NCBI RefSeq assembly: GCF_010672085.1 | Contig: NZ_JAAHHT010000073.1 | Location: forward strand, 1 to 38,282 | Length of the DNA: 38,282 nt | Origin: Okeania sp. SIO3I5 | GTDB taxonomy: Bacteria > Cyanobacteriota > Cyanobacteriia > Cyanobacteriales > Microcoleaceae | Direction: 5' to 3' | In this document: in pieces, positions 7,890 to 16,428 of the stretch | How the letters are laid out: every line of letters starts with the position of its first letter | Numbering within the stretch: the stretch's first letter is position 1 | The notes under the pieces: model-generated | Told to the model about the DNA's origin: nothing | The model's database searches: none | What the model saw: only the letters and a program-made list of their open reading frames with translations | Made by a program: the position numbers and the translations under genes

Positions 7890-8885
7890 TTAATGATACT
7901 TGATATAAATATCTTCTTGTTTTGGATTACTAAATTTTAACTTCTGAGCTAATACATCCCGTTGATTAATCAAATAAATACTAACTAAAGTTAAACCAAC
8001 TCCTACTGACTGTAATGAACTTAAAACTTCTCCCAAAAAGAAATTGCCAAACAACAAAGCAAAAATTGGAGTTAGAAAAGTTAAAGCACTCAAACTCGTA
8101 AGATTCCCAGAAGCAGCAAAATAAAAGAATAAACCATAAGCGATCGCAGTACCAAAAACAGCAGCATAACCCATAGCTATCCAACTATATTGATCAATAT
8201 TAACCCACTGCTGAGACTCAAACTCTGCGGAAATAGCCAGTAATGGAACACCACCTAAAATCAAATGCCAACCAGTGGCTATAACTGGATCATTATATTT
8301 GCAAACCCAACGCACCAAAACTGTTCCTACTGCCATCGACAGAGATGCTAATAACATTAACCATTCTCCACTTTGAAACAGTGTATCTATTCCCAGAGAT
8401 GCTTCTATTGTTTCCGGATGCAGTAAACTTCCGAGCCATTCATCAGGTAAACCAATTAAACTAATACCGATAACACCAATACCTAATCCTAACCAACCCC
8501 ACAATCTAATTCTTTCTTGAAATAACCATAATGATAAAATAGCTACTGCTAGAGGTTGGGAGTCAATCATTACCGAACCCAAACCAGCACCTGTTCTGAC
8601 TAACCCTTGAGTCAAAAACCCCTGAAACAAAGCACCATCTACTAAGGCAAACAAGAAAATCCACAACCAAGCTAATTTACCTTGTGGTTGAGGTCTTCCC
8701 TGAATCATTCCTACCAGTAACAATAATATACCTGCTGGCAATATACGCATTGCTGCCATAAAAAATGGTGTTGTCTGAGGAATAACACCTTTCATTGCTA
8801 CCATTGCAGTTCCCCAGAAGAAAAAGGGGGCAATTAGTAACAGTGGCGCAAAAGGAAGTGTTGAGTTGGTCAGTTTTAGCTGCAT
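7890..8885 (-). CDS. EamA/DMT-family transporter
   Basis: A 331-residue inner-membrane protein of the drug/metabolite transporter superfamily. I count about ten hydrophobic helices in two homologous halves. The first half begins PLLLIAPFFFWGTAMVAMKGVI, the typical EamA start with Trp-Gly in helix 1. The second begins around residue 175 (GEWLMLLASLSMAVGTVLVRW) and includes SALTFLTPIFALLFGNFFLGE, a signature of the second repeat. The substrate cannot be told from sequence; relatives export amino acids or small metabolites. The gene stands alone on the minus strand, divergent from sppA across an AT-rich gap. The start at 8885 gives a sensible short N-terminus. Confidence 0.92.
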   Translation of the reverse strand: MQLKLTNSTLPFAPLLLIAPFFFWGTAMVAMKGVIPQTTPFFMAAMRILPAGILLLLVGMIQGRPQPQGKLAWLWIFLFALVDGALFQGFLTQGLVRTGAGLGSVMIDSQPLAVAILSLWLFQERIRLWGWLGLGIGVIGISLIGLPDEWLGSLLHPETIEASLGIDTLFQSGEWLMLLASLSMAVGTVLVRWVCKYNDPVIATGWHLILGGVPLLAISAEFESQQWVNIDQYSWIAMGYAAVFGTAIAYGLFFYFAASGNLTSLSALTFLTPIFALLFGNFFLGEVLSSLQSVGVGLTLVSIYLINQRDVLAQKLKFSNPKQEDIYIKYH

Positions 8886-9248
8886 AAATTTATTTTTGGT
8901 ACTTTACTAAATTTGTTAAATTATTATTTGTAATAATAACAATATTGAACAAAAATGTGTATTTTTGTTAAAATACTAAATTGTAAAGTAAAATATAGTC
9001 AAATATCAAAATATTCATTAGTATTATTTTGCTTGACAATTTGAATTGAATATGTTATTTGCTCAATAGCTCAAAAGTCTATTACTTTTGTATTTTGACC
9101 AAGAAATGAGGTCTCACCTCTTTATAAAGTGATAAAAAAATCAAATTCAGTATTTCAACCGTCAGGCATCGGCGCTTGGTACTGATAACTGTAAGGGCGT
9201 TGCATAAGGACGTCCCTACCGATAACTGATAACTGAAATAAAAACAGC
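8886..9248. other. Divergent intergenic region with short repeats
   Basis: AT-rich gap between the divergent transporter and sppA genes, with no gene visible. Positions about 9177-9238 hold a repeat built of ACTGATAACTG and CGATAACTGATAACTG flanking GGGCGTTGCATAAGGACGTCCC, a degenerate member of the GGACGTTGCATGCAACGTCC palindrome family seen intact at 30901. Confidence 0.6.
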
Positions 9249-10067
9249 ATGATTTGGCCATTTAAGCCCCGATATCGTAAACAAATTGCCCGAATAGAAA
9301 TTAACGGTGTTATTGCCGGCGACACCAGAAAACGAGTATTAGAAGCACTCAAAACAGTAGAAGAAAGAAAATTTCCAGCTCTGTTACTGAGGATAGATAG
9401 TCCTGGAGGTACTGTAGCGGACTCTCAAGAAATCTATAGTGCCCTGAAAAGGTTGCAAGAGAAAGTCAAAATTGTCGCTAGCTTCGGCAATATTTCCGCC
9501 TCCGGCGGTGTTTATATTGGCATGGGTGCCCAAAATATTATGTCCAACCCTGGTACGATTACTGGCAGTATAGGGGTAATTTTGCGAGGCAACAATATAG
9601 AACGTCTTTTGGAAAGAGTAGGAGTTTCTTTTAAAGTAGTGAAATCTGGGCCGTATAAGGATATATTAGCCTTTGACCGAGAAATGACCGATCCAGAAAA
9701 GCAAATTCTCCAAGATTTAATAGATGTTAGTTATCAGCAGTTTGTCCAAACGGTGGCGGAAGCCCGAAATTTAGCTGTAGAAACTGTGAGAAGTTTTGCA
9801 GATGGTCGAATATTTACTGGACAACAAGCATTAGAGCTAGGTGTGGTAGACCGTTTAGGTACTGAGGAAGATGCTCGTAAATGGGCTTGTGAACTGGTAA
9901 ATTTAGACCCAGAGAAGACCGAGAGTTGTACTTTAGAAAAACAAAAATCTTTATTAAATCGAGTTTTGGGCAATAATCAGGTATCATCAAAATTATCAGC
10001 TGCTCAAAGCTGGGTAGAATTTGAAGTTTCTACCAGTGGCTTGCCTCTGTGGCTGTATCGACCTTAA
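9249..10067 (+). CDS. sppA: Signal peptide peptidase SppA, short form
   Basis: A serine protease of the S49 family that clears signal peptides left after secretion, normally at the membrane. The 272-residue length fits the single-domain SppA rather than the duplicated E. coli type. NISASGGVYIGMGA carries the catalytic Ser85, and SGPYKDI carries the general-base Lys137, matching the Ser-Lys dyad of B. subtilis SppA. The adjoining NPGTITGSIGVI is also typical of the family. The N-terminus (MIWPFKPRYRKQIARIEINGVI) lacks the usual long transmembrane anchor, so it may be only peripherally attached. aroH follows 37 bases downstream on the same strand, so the two are probably co-transcribed. Confidence 0.93.
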   Translation: MIWPFKPRYRKQIARIEINGVIAGDTRKRVLEALKTVEERKFPALLLRIDSPGGTVADSQEIYSALKRLQEKVKIVASFGNISASGGVYIGMGAQNIMSNPGTITGSIGVILRGNNIERLLERVGVSFKVVKSGPYKDILAFDREMTDPEKQILQDLIDVSYQQFVQTVAEARNLAVETVRSFADGRIFTGQQALELGVVDRLGTEEDARKWACELVNLDPEKTESCTLEKQKSLLNRVLGNNQVSSKLSAAQSWVEFEVSTSGLPLWLYRP

Positions 10068-10090
10068 ATTTAAGTACAAAATTGTTGATT

Positions 10091-10097
10091 GGGAGGA
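10091..10097 (+). promoter_or_regulatory. Strong ribosome binding site deciding the aroH start
   Basis: GGGAGGA lies seven bases before the GTG at 10105. It selects that GTG over the ATG at 10021, which lies inside sppA. Confidence 0.75.
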
Positions 10098-10104
10098 TTT
10101 TGGC

Positions 10105-10482
10105 GTGGCGTGGCGAGTTCAAGCAATTCGTGGAGCAACTACAGTCTCAGAAAATTCAATAGAGGCAATTCGAGAGGCAGTTACAGAACTGCTAGATGAG
10201 CTAGAAGCAAATAATCAGATAGAACCAGAGCAAATTATTAGTACAACTTTCTCTGTGACTCGTGACTTAGATGCTATTTTTCCAGCAGCGATCGCTCGTC
10301 AACGTCCCCACTGGAATAATGTACCTTTATTAGATGTGCAACAAATGCACGTTGAGGGTAGTTTAGAACGTTGTATCAGATTTTTGATTCATGTGAATAT
10401 GCCGGAAACTCACGCCCTAAAAATTGTGCATATCTATTTGCGAGGGGCGAAAAATTTGAGACCTGACTTGATAGCTAGATAG
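10105..10482 (+). CDS. aroH: Chorismate mutase, AroH type
   Basis: Converts chorismate to prephenate, the first step of the phenylalanine/tyrosine branch. From the GTG start the product is 125 residues, MAWRVQAIRGATTVSENS and onward, the normal length for the trimeric AroH class. Family marks are RGATTV at the N-terminus, ISTTFSVTRDLDAIFPA in the middle, VPLLDVQQMHVEGSLERCIRFLIH, and YLRGAKNLRPDL near the end. The longer frame from 10021 would add 28 residues read from the end of sppA and unrelated to the family, so I reject it. Its position just after sppA suggests an operon of convenience with no pathway link. Confidence 0.95.
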   Translation: MAWRVQAIRGATTVSENSIEAIREAVTELLDELEANNQIEPEQIISTTFSVTRDLDAIFPAAIARQRPHWNNVPLLDVQQMHVEGSLERCIRFLIHVNMPETHALKIVHIYLRGAKNLRPDLIAR

Positions 10483-10520
10483 TAGAAAGTAGCTCTCTGC
10501 TGTAACTTTCTACAGAGAGC
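10482..10520 (+). other. Possible H-type pseudoknot after aroH
   Basis: GTAGAAAGT (10482-10490) pairs with ACTTTCTAC (10505-10513). GCTCTCTG (10492-10499) pairs with CAGAGAGC (10513-10520). The four arms interleave as in an H-type pseudoknot and overlap by one base. The first arm starts on the last base of the aroH stop codon. It may act as a terminator or 3' mRNA protector. No strong T-run follows. Confidence 0.5.
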
Positions 10521-11280
10521 GATCGCTACATTTATAGTGGTTTTCACAAAGGTAGACTACAAAATTTCTGCCTTCTTTCTGCTTTTAAGGCGACTTACTT
10601 AGATGCCTATACTCTTTAGCAAAGGCTTCAAACTCTTCCAGATAATTGTAATTGGTTTTTGTTTTTGGTCTCCTACGGTAGATTGTCAGAGCTACATTTC
10701 ACTTTTCCTGCTCTATAAAACTGATACAAAGCGTGTGCATATTTCTAGCCCTTTTTTAAACTGTATTTTTTCAGGTCCGAGAGAACTATCAAGTTATAGT
10801 TACTAAATCTATAGAAAAATATTCTTTGACTTAGTTTTAATTAAGTGTTACCTTAACGGGGTGAACTACAACACCCTCTATCCCATTGCTAAAAGCGTTT
10901 GGGACTACTTTTCTGATCGGTATTTAAACGAACATTGACATGACTCATTGTATTTGACACCAGATTATTTTTTTTAATGATAGTACGTTCTACTAACTGT
11001 ATTATCCCTCCTGTAAACATTTAACGAGCTGTTCTGCAATCCTTTCTCAGTCTAAGATATTTTTAGTTGTTTTCCTATGTTTTTCTATAAAATTAATAAA
11101 ACTTTACAATACTGTTTTATAACGTAAATTGTCAACTAGGTCAAAACTCTCTGGAACTACAGATTTAAGGTATTGCGACTGATATCAAAGGTTCTACACA
11201 AATGACTCTTTCGCTATCTATACTATAAGCAGATGGTATAATCAGTATTGTAAAAGGGTAAGAATTCAGAATTTAGAATT
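10521..11280. other. Non-coding AT-rich gap after aroH
   Basis: I see no supported gene here. A 67-codon frame at 10603-10806 has no family features, no convincing ribosome site and low-complexity AT-rich codons, so I leave it out. The region is largely unstructured and may contain distant regulatory sequence for the secreted hydrolase downstream. Confidence 0.5.
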
Positions 11281-11345
11281 TAGAATTTAGAATTCATAAA
11301 TTTGCTGGTACGGGCTTTAGTATTCTTGGAATTAAGGGTATTACA
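11281..11345. repeat. Direct repeat flanking the hydrolase gene, left copy part 1
   Basis: TTAGAATTCA, GTACGGGCTTTAGTATTCTT and GGAATTAAGGGTATT match 15642-15705 closely in the same orientation. The left copy is then interrupted by the heptad repeat and resumes at 11494. Confidence 0.8.
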
Positions 11346-11380
11346 GCGCTTTTCAGTTGAGTAGACCACTAAATTCATTG

Positions 11381-11460
<80 letters not shown>

Positions 11461-11493
11461 GTATCATTGTGGTTTATTCATATGAAAACCGCT

Positions 11494-11612
11494 GTAACCC
11501 CAAAACAACTTAAATTTCCTGTAGATATTTACCTTGTGGAATAGGCATCTTGCCGTGGAATAGGCATCTTGCCTGTGCCGGTTTACACGGGACTATACCA
11601 GCGGACATGATA
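11494..11612. repeat. Direct repeat flanking the hydrolase gene, left copy part 2
   Basis: ACAACTTAAATTTCCTGTAG and ATATT, then ACCAGCGGACATGATAT, match 15702-15785. Inside it, the 19-mer GTGGAATAGGCATCTTGCC occurs twice in tandem (11536-11573); the right copy lacks these. Confidence 0.8.
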
Positions 11613-11665
11613 TCACGGGGTGACAAGCACCTCAAAACCATTGTGAGATGCTTGTCACCCCGTGA
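11613..11665. other. Long perfect hairpin
   Basis: A 17-bp perfect stem: TCACGGGGTGACAAGCA at 11613-11629 and its complement at 11649-11665, extendable by four pairs past one mismatch. The loop is about ten bases. It lacks a T-run, so it is either a miniature palindromic element or a strong transcription roadblock about 275 bases before the hydrolase gene. Confidence 0.75.
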
Positions 11666-11941
11666 GCTTCTTCATACACTGCCTAGACTTATTTCAAAAC
11701 TTTTCCAATTATCACGATGTTGAATAATCCTATTGGTATTAGCAATAATTTTTAATTTTTATTTTACAAATTAGCTAAAACTTATATTCTTAAAGCTGTT
11801 CAGATTTTCGTGATTTTTTTTTGTACCTATAGATACCAAAAATAGTCATAATAATTATCTATTAATTATCGACAGTAGTTTTAAGCGTATAGGACTTTAA
11901 TAGTTAGTTGTTAATTGAATTTAAGATAACCGTGAGGAGTA

Positions 11942-14900
11942 ATGAGTCAACAAAAAACTTTATCTAAACAGATTTTACCAATTTTCCCAAAGTTAGTAGG
12001 TACATTACTAGGTTTGATGGTACTTTTACCGACACCTGGTAGAGCTAATGTTTTATTAGGAATAATTCGAGACCCAGAAAATATAGATGAATGGAATCAA
12101 ATTATTATACGAATACGCGGTCTAGGTATTAGTTATGAACCTATTGATTTAAGACAAATAAATACATTAGCTGACCTATCTGGAGTTAAAGTTATCTTTT
12201 TGCCAAATATTGAGACTTTAACTAAAACTCAAGTAGAAATTATTGAAGAGTGGGTGAAGCAGGGAGGAAAATTAATAGCTAGCGGTCAAATAGGTAAAAA
12301 ATCTCAGGCAGGAGTAAGGCAAAAATTGCGATCGCTCCTTGGTTCTTATTGGGCTTTTCCTTTAAGTCAACCTACTACACCGGAACCTAAATATCGTTGT
12401 TTAGATATTACTTGCCAAGAATCTACAAGTTGGGCACCAAAAGCTAACAACCAAGGTAGAGTTGCCGGTGGAGTATTAATTCCGTCAGGGTTAAACAGTA
12501 CAACTGCTGCTACTTGGAAGGGAAGTTCTGGTTCTTCAGCGGTAGTGATTACTCCCGAAGTTACTTATTTTGGTTGGCACTGGGGAGATAGTACATCTGC
12601 TACTTTAGATAGTATTTGGCTGCAAGCTACTTTGAATCGTTATCAAAGTCAACCACAATTTAGTGCTGGAAATAATAATCCTTTTCCTTCAGGAAATAAT
12701 AGACTGAGTGTACCTACTGCTAATAGTTCTAACCCAGTAAAAATTCAGCCTCTAACTACCCCTTCACCTAGAACTACGTCTGTAAATACTGCGGAAAATT
12801 CTAATATAAATTCAACTGTTAATACGGCTCAAAATTCAACTGTAAATCAAGAGAATATTTGGCTCAGAAGTCAGCAACAGAAGATCAGCACGGAAAAGAC
12901 TCAAGCAACGGAAAGATTAGGTAATCAAAATAATAGTTTAGAAGCAAATACAACAACAGTTCCCAAAAGTAATAATGTTTGGGAAAGATTTGAACAACAG
13001 AGGGAGCAACAAAATCGCCCAACTGAAGAAAGTATTAGTGGCAAAGATACTGCTGTTAGTTCTCCTGAAAATTTAACTTCAGAAACTACTAATACTACTA
13101 ATAATAATAAAAGTAGAAATATTTGGAACAGATTCCCACAACAACAAAACCGACAAAGTGAAACGGTTATTAACAAAGAAACAATTGTTAGTTCTCCTGA
13201 AAATTTAACTTCAGAGACTACTAATAATAATAAAAGTAGAAATATTTGGAACAGATTCCAACAACAAAACCGACAAAGTGAAACGGTTACTGAGAAAGAT
13301 ATTCCTGTTAGTGATTCTGAAAATTTAACTTCAGAGACTACTAATAATAATAAAAGTAGAAATATTTGGAACAGATTCCAACAACAAAAAGAACAACAAC
13401 ATCAACCGAGTGAAACTGCCAGTGAGAAAGACACAATTATTAGTTCGCGTGACAACCCTACTCCACAAACTAATAATAGAAGAAGTATTTGGAACCGGAC
13501 TCAACAACAAACAAAAACAACATCATCTTCTCGCCGTAACCCCTTAGCTGCCTTACTGAGACCTCTACCTCTACCACAAATACAAGTACCAAATTCCCAA
13601 ACAGATCCTTCATCAGAATCAGCACCTGCTGGTTTAGACATCAGGCAAGGAAACTATCCAATTAACAATGCTGAAGCTTATGCAATGTTAAAAGAATTAA
13701 ATAACCTCCTTGGTAGATTTGAAAGTGCTTTGGTAGCAGCTCAGTCAGCAAACGTAGAAGTAAATTTGGCAGCAGATGGCAGTAGCTTAGTAGCTGCCAA
13801 CAATAACAATAGTACATTTATTGCTCAAAGAAATCGAAAAATCAGTCATGCTCAACAAATAGTAACTAAAGCACGTCAGGTAATTCAAAATTTTCCCCAA
13901 CAGGTAGCAGCTAAACAATACGCTACTGCTAGAAGTCAATGGCTCCAAACAAGGCAAATGCTGTGGAATAACTATCCTACTGATGGAGAAAGAGCGGGGG
14001 CTGAAATTCGAGCTGTTTGGTTAGACCGAGGAACAATTGTGAGGGCAAGGTCTGAACGAGGTTTAGCAATGGTGTTTGACCGACTTGCTGCTGCGGGGAT
14101 TAATACTGTTTTTTTTGAAACTCTTAATGCTGGTTACACGATTTACCCCAGTAATATTGCTCCCAAACAGAATCCTTTGACAATTTCTTGGGACCCTCTG
14201 AAAGCAGCAGTGAAGTTGGCACAGGAAAGGAATATGGAAATACACGCTTGGATTTGGACGTTTGCAGTAGGAAACCAAGCTCATAATCGCGCTCTTGGTC
14301 AAGCGGATAGTTATTTGGGTCCGGTAATTTCTGCTCATCCTGATTGGGTGATGACTGATAATAAGGGTCGCAAAAGACATCCTAATGATGGGAAGGTTTA
14401 TATGGACCCGGCGAATCCTGAAGTTAGGCAATATTTGCTGAATATAATAGATGAGATTGCTAGTCGGTATGAGGTTGATGGGATTCAGCTTGACTATATT
14501 CGCTATCCTTTTCAAGATCCTAGTCGGAATTTTTCTTATGGTTATAGTACGACAGCGCGGAATCAGTTTCGGCAGTTGTATGGGATAGATCCGATGAAAA
14601 TTTCGTCAGGCGATCGCCAGAATTTGTGGAAGTGGAATGAGTTTAAGATTAATCAGGTTAATCGTTTTGTTGCTAATACTTCTAATTTTCTGAAACGGAA
14701 ATATCCAAGGTTGATTCTTTCGGCGGCAGTATTTCCTTTTCCTCGCCACGAACGTTTTGATAAAATTCAGCAAGATTGGGAAAGTTGGGTTCTCAAAGGG
14801 GAGATAGATTTACTTACTCCTATGACTTATGCTTTGGATACAAATCGTTTTCAGCAAATTACCCAACCGCTGACAAATACAGGAGTATTAGGTAGCACTT

Positions 14901-15490
14901 TGATAACGCCAGCGGTTAAGCTTTTGAATATTCCTGAGATTGTAGCAGTTGACCAGATTCAGGCAGCACGAGATTTACCTACTGGGGGTTATATTATTTT
15001 TGCTGCGGAAAGAATTACTGGTGGTTTGCATGGATTTTTGACTCGGACTCAAGGTGCGCCAGAAAGGGGTGATAATAGAAGAGCTTCTTTAAATAGTTTT
15101 ACTAAACCTGCTCATGTTGTGGAGGGTATAGTTCCTTATCGTCAACCATTTGTTGCTGCTGCAGATCGTTTTCAAGCTTTGAAAAAAGAATGGAGTTTTT
15201 TGTTAGAAAATGAGCAACTTTCTCTCACGGAATCTCAACTTGAGAGTTGGCGTCAGGAGGCAGGGGAGTTGGCATTAGTTTTGGAAAAATTGGCTGATAA
15301 TCCTGATAGTAGTAATTTGAATAATGCTAGAAGAAGTCTGAGGAAATTTCAGTTAAAGTTGAGAACTGTTATGAGTGTTCATGCTAGGCAAAATGCTTAT
15401 CAAGTTCAGACTTGGCAAAATCGTTTAGCTGCTTTGGAAATGTTGTTAAATTATGGGGAAAGGGTAAGGTTAAATAGTCAGAGATTTTAA
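11942..15490 (+). CDS. Secreted GHL10-type glycoside hydrolase-like protein with Asn/Gln-rich linker
   Basis: An exported protein of 1182 residues. A signal peptide (hydrophobic GTLLGLMVLLPTPGRA, cleavage near residue 36) precedes a flavodoxin/GATase-like domain (about 37-235: VLLGIIRDPENIDEW and onward, GGKLIASGQIG). Residues 240-560 are a low-complexity linker with three long repeats ending NIWNRFQQQ. The family 10-like hydrolase (GHL10, DUF187-type) barrel spans about 685-1040. It shows EIRAVWLDRG, NTVFFETLNAGYTIYPS, MEIHAWIWTFAVG, HPDWVMTDNKGRKR, YMDPANPEVRQYLL and DGIQLDYIRYP, where acidic residues are expected. The last 130 residues are helical. Relatives are thought to act on peptidoglycan or exopolysaccharide. 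GAGGAG lies only two bases before the ATG, which is tight. Confidence 0.9.
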   Translation: MSQQKTLSKQILPIFPKLVGTLLGLMVLLPTPGRANVLLGIIRDPENIDEWNQIIIRIRGLGISYEPIDLRQINTLADLSGVKVIFLPNIETLTKTQVEIIEEWVKQGGKLIASGQIGKKSQAGVRQKLRSLLGSYWAFPLSQPTTPEPKYRCLDITCQESTSWAPKANNQGRVAGGVLIPSGLNSTTAATWKGSSGSSAVVITPEVTYFGWHWGDSTSATLDSIWLQATLNRYQSQPQFSAGNNNPFPSGNNRLSVPTANSSNPVKIQPLTTPSPRTTSVNTAENSNINSTVNTAQNSTVNQENIWLRSQQQKISTEKTQATERLGNQNNSLEANTTTVPKSNNVWERFEQQREQQNRPTEESISGKDTAVSSPENLTSETTNTTNNNKSRNIWNRFPQQQNRQSETVINKETIVSSPENLTSETTNNNKSRNIWNRFQQQNRQSETVTEKDIPVSDSENLTSETTNNNKSRNIWNRFQQQKEQQHQPSETASEKDTIISSRDNPTPQTNNRRSIWNRTQQQTKTTSSSRRNPLAALLRPLPLPQIQVPNSQTDPSSESAPAGLDIRQGNYPINNAEAYAMLKELNNLLGRFESALVAAQSANVEVNLAADGSSLVAANNNNSTFIAQRNRKISHAQQIVTKARQVIQNFPQQVAAKQYATARSQWLQTRQMLWNNYPTDGERAGAEIRAVWLDRGTIVRARSERGLAMVFDRLAAAGINTVFFETLNAGYTIYPSNIAPKQNPLTISWDPLKAAVKLAQERNMEIHAWIWTFAVGNQAHNRALGQADSYLGPVISAHPDWVMTDNKGRKRHPNDGKVYMDPANPEVRQYLLNIIDEIASRYEVDGIQLDYIRYPFQDPSRNFSYGYSTTARNQFRQLYGIDPMKISSGDRQNLWKWNEFKINQVNRFVANTSNFLKRKYPRLILSAAVFPFPRHERFDKIQQDWESWVLKGEIDLLTPMTYALDTNRFQQITQPLTNTGVLGSTLITPAVKLLNIPEIVAVDQIQAARDLPTGGYIIFAAERITGGLHGFLTRTQGAPERGDNRRASLNSFTKPAHVVEGIVPYRQPFVAAADRFQALKKEWSFLLENEQLSLTESQLESWRQEAGELALVLEKLADNPDSSNLNNARRSLRKFQLKLRTVMSVHARQNAYQVQTWQNRLAALEMLLNYGERVRLNSQRF
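13055..13426 (+). repeat. In-frame 120-132 bp tandem repeat in the linker
   Basis: Three units start at 13055, 13187 and 13307. Each encodes SPENLTSETTNNNKSRNIWN or a close variant, followed by RFQQQNRQSETV. Partial units lie on both sides (NVWERFEQQREQQ, SIWNRTQQQ). DNA identity is high between units two and three, which points to recent expansion. Confidence 0.9.
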
Positions 15491-15529
15491 GTGGAGGTTC
15501 ATTAATGGATAATTGATAATTGATAATTA

Positions 15530-15550
15530 CCTCTCCCAAAAAGGGAGAGG
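15530..15550 (+). terminator. Hairpin downstream of the hydrolase gene
   Basis: CCTCTCCC, five A, then GGGAGAGG: an 8-bp stem 40 bases after the stop codon. It is followed by AAGGAAAAAATTTATTTTTT, which contains a T-run some 25 bases on. The same block recurs at 37790-37850 as the end of a miniature element, so it is probably repeat-derived but could still terminate transcription. Confidence 0.5.
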
Positions 15551-15641
15551 ATTGATTCAAAGGAAAAAATTTATTTTTTTCCCCTTATATAGAATCCGGT
15601 TATACAGTATATGTTGATAATTCTATAATTACTTCAGTATT

Positions 15642-15785
15642 TAGAATTTAGAATTCAGAAATTTCCTTGTACGGGCTCTAGTATTCTTGGAATTAAAGGT
15701 ATTGACCCCGAAACAACTTAAATTTCCTGTAGATATTCACCCTTTGATTTACACAAACGATACCAGCGGAGCGGACATGATATAA
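15642..15785. repeat. Direct repeat flanking the hydrolase gene, right copy
   Basis: An uninterrupted version of 11281-11345 plus 11494-11612, in the same orientation. It ends in ACCAGCGGAGCGGACATGAT. Together the two copies bracket the 3.5-kb hydrolase gene. Confidence 0.8.
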
Positions 15786-16296
15786 GTCTTGATTTGTTAA
15801 AAAGATTAAATTTTGTTTAAAATAGATTTTTTTTTCTTACTTATGTTAAAATCCCCAATTAAATAATGTGTAATTTTAAATATTAGTTGGTTTCCAATTT
15901 AAAAGCTGTCCAAAATACAGCTTTGCTAACCCTAAAGGTTATTAGTATATTCTGGGATGGAAAGGTGTGAGACCTGATTGATTTCGTAAAAAAAAACAAA
16001 TTTATTTGTACATTTACTGAGAGATTACTTATCTAGAATTAACTGAATTGCTGAACAATTAATAATTTTCATGTCGGCAGCAGCCAAAACAGTATTTCCT
16101 ACTGATACTGAGGATTAATTTCTCAACAATCAAAAATTAGATTAATATCTGTAGGAATTACGCATAAACTAGGTCGCTCAAATAAATTTTGTGAAAAACA
16201 ATAATCAAGGTAATAAACCCGGTTTCTGATTGGGGTGCTTTAATAATGAATAATTAATAATGAATAATGAATAATTATTAATTGTTGAAAATAAGA
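15786..16296. other. Non-coding gap before the giant gene
   Basis: No gene is visible. It is AT-rich, with tandem TGAATAAT units near 16246-16275 and an ACCCGGTTTCTGATT fragment near 16219 resembling part of the element at 7733. The promoter of the giant gene presumably lies here or in the hairpin region that follows, but I cannot place it. Confidence 0.5.
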
Positions 16297-16340
16297 GGAT
16301 TGACTAATCATGAAAATTTTTATTTATGATTAGTCAATCC
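16297..16340 (+). promoter_or_regulatory. Hairpin in the leader of the giant gene
   Basis: GGATTGACTAATCATGA (16297-16313) is complementary to TATGATTAGTCAATCC (16325-16340) at all but one position of a 17-base stem. It ends 88 bases before the chosen start codon. The flanking AGGCTTTAAACC matches, inverted, a block in the element at 37735-38090, so it may be a miniature-element end. If transcribed it would be a strong leader structure. Confidence 0.55.
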
Positions 16341-16415
16341 AAGGGGAGGCTTTAAACCAAAATTTTTTGGTAAGTTAATTTAACCTTAATAAAAATATTT
16401 AAAAACTCAGAATTT

Positions 16416-16420
16416 AGAGG
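16416..16420 (+). promoter_or_regulatory. Ribosome binding site deciding the giant gene start
   Basis: AGAGG sits eight bases before the ATG at 16429. The alternative GTG at 16420 would overlap this site and has no site of its own, so I choose the ATG. Confidence 0.65.
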
Positions 16421-16428
16421 TGCAATTT

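Noticed and set aside
10021-10104. Longer start for chorismate mutase at the ATG inside sppA
   Set aside because: The extra 28 residues are sppA read out of frame. GTG at 10105 has a strong ribosome site and gives the family length.
10603-10806. A 67-codon frame in the gap after aroH
   Set aside because: No recognisable family, no convincing ribosome site, AT-rich random-looking composition, and isolated among repeats.
16420-16428. GTG start for the giant gene
   Set aside because: It overlaps the AGAGG ribosome site that serves the ATG at 16429.
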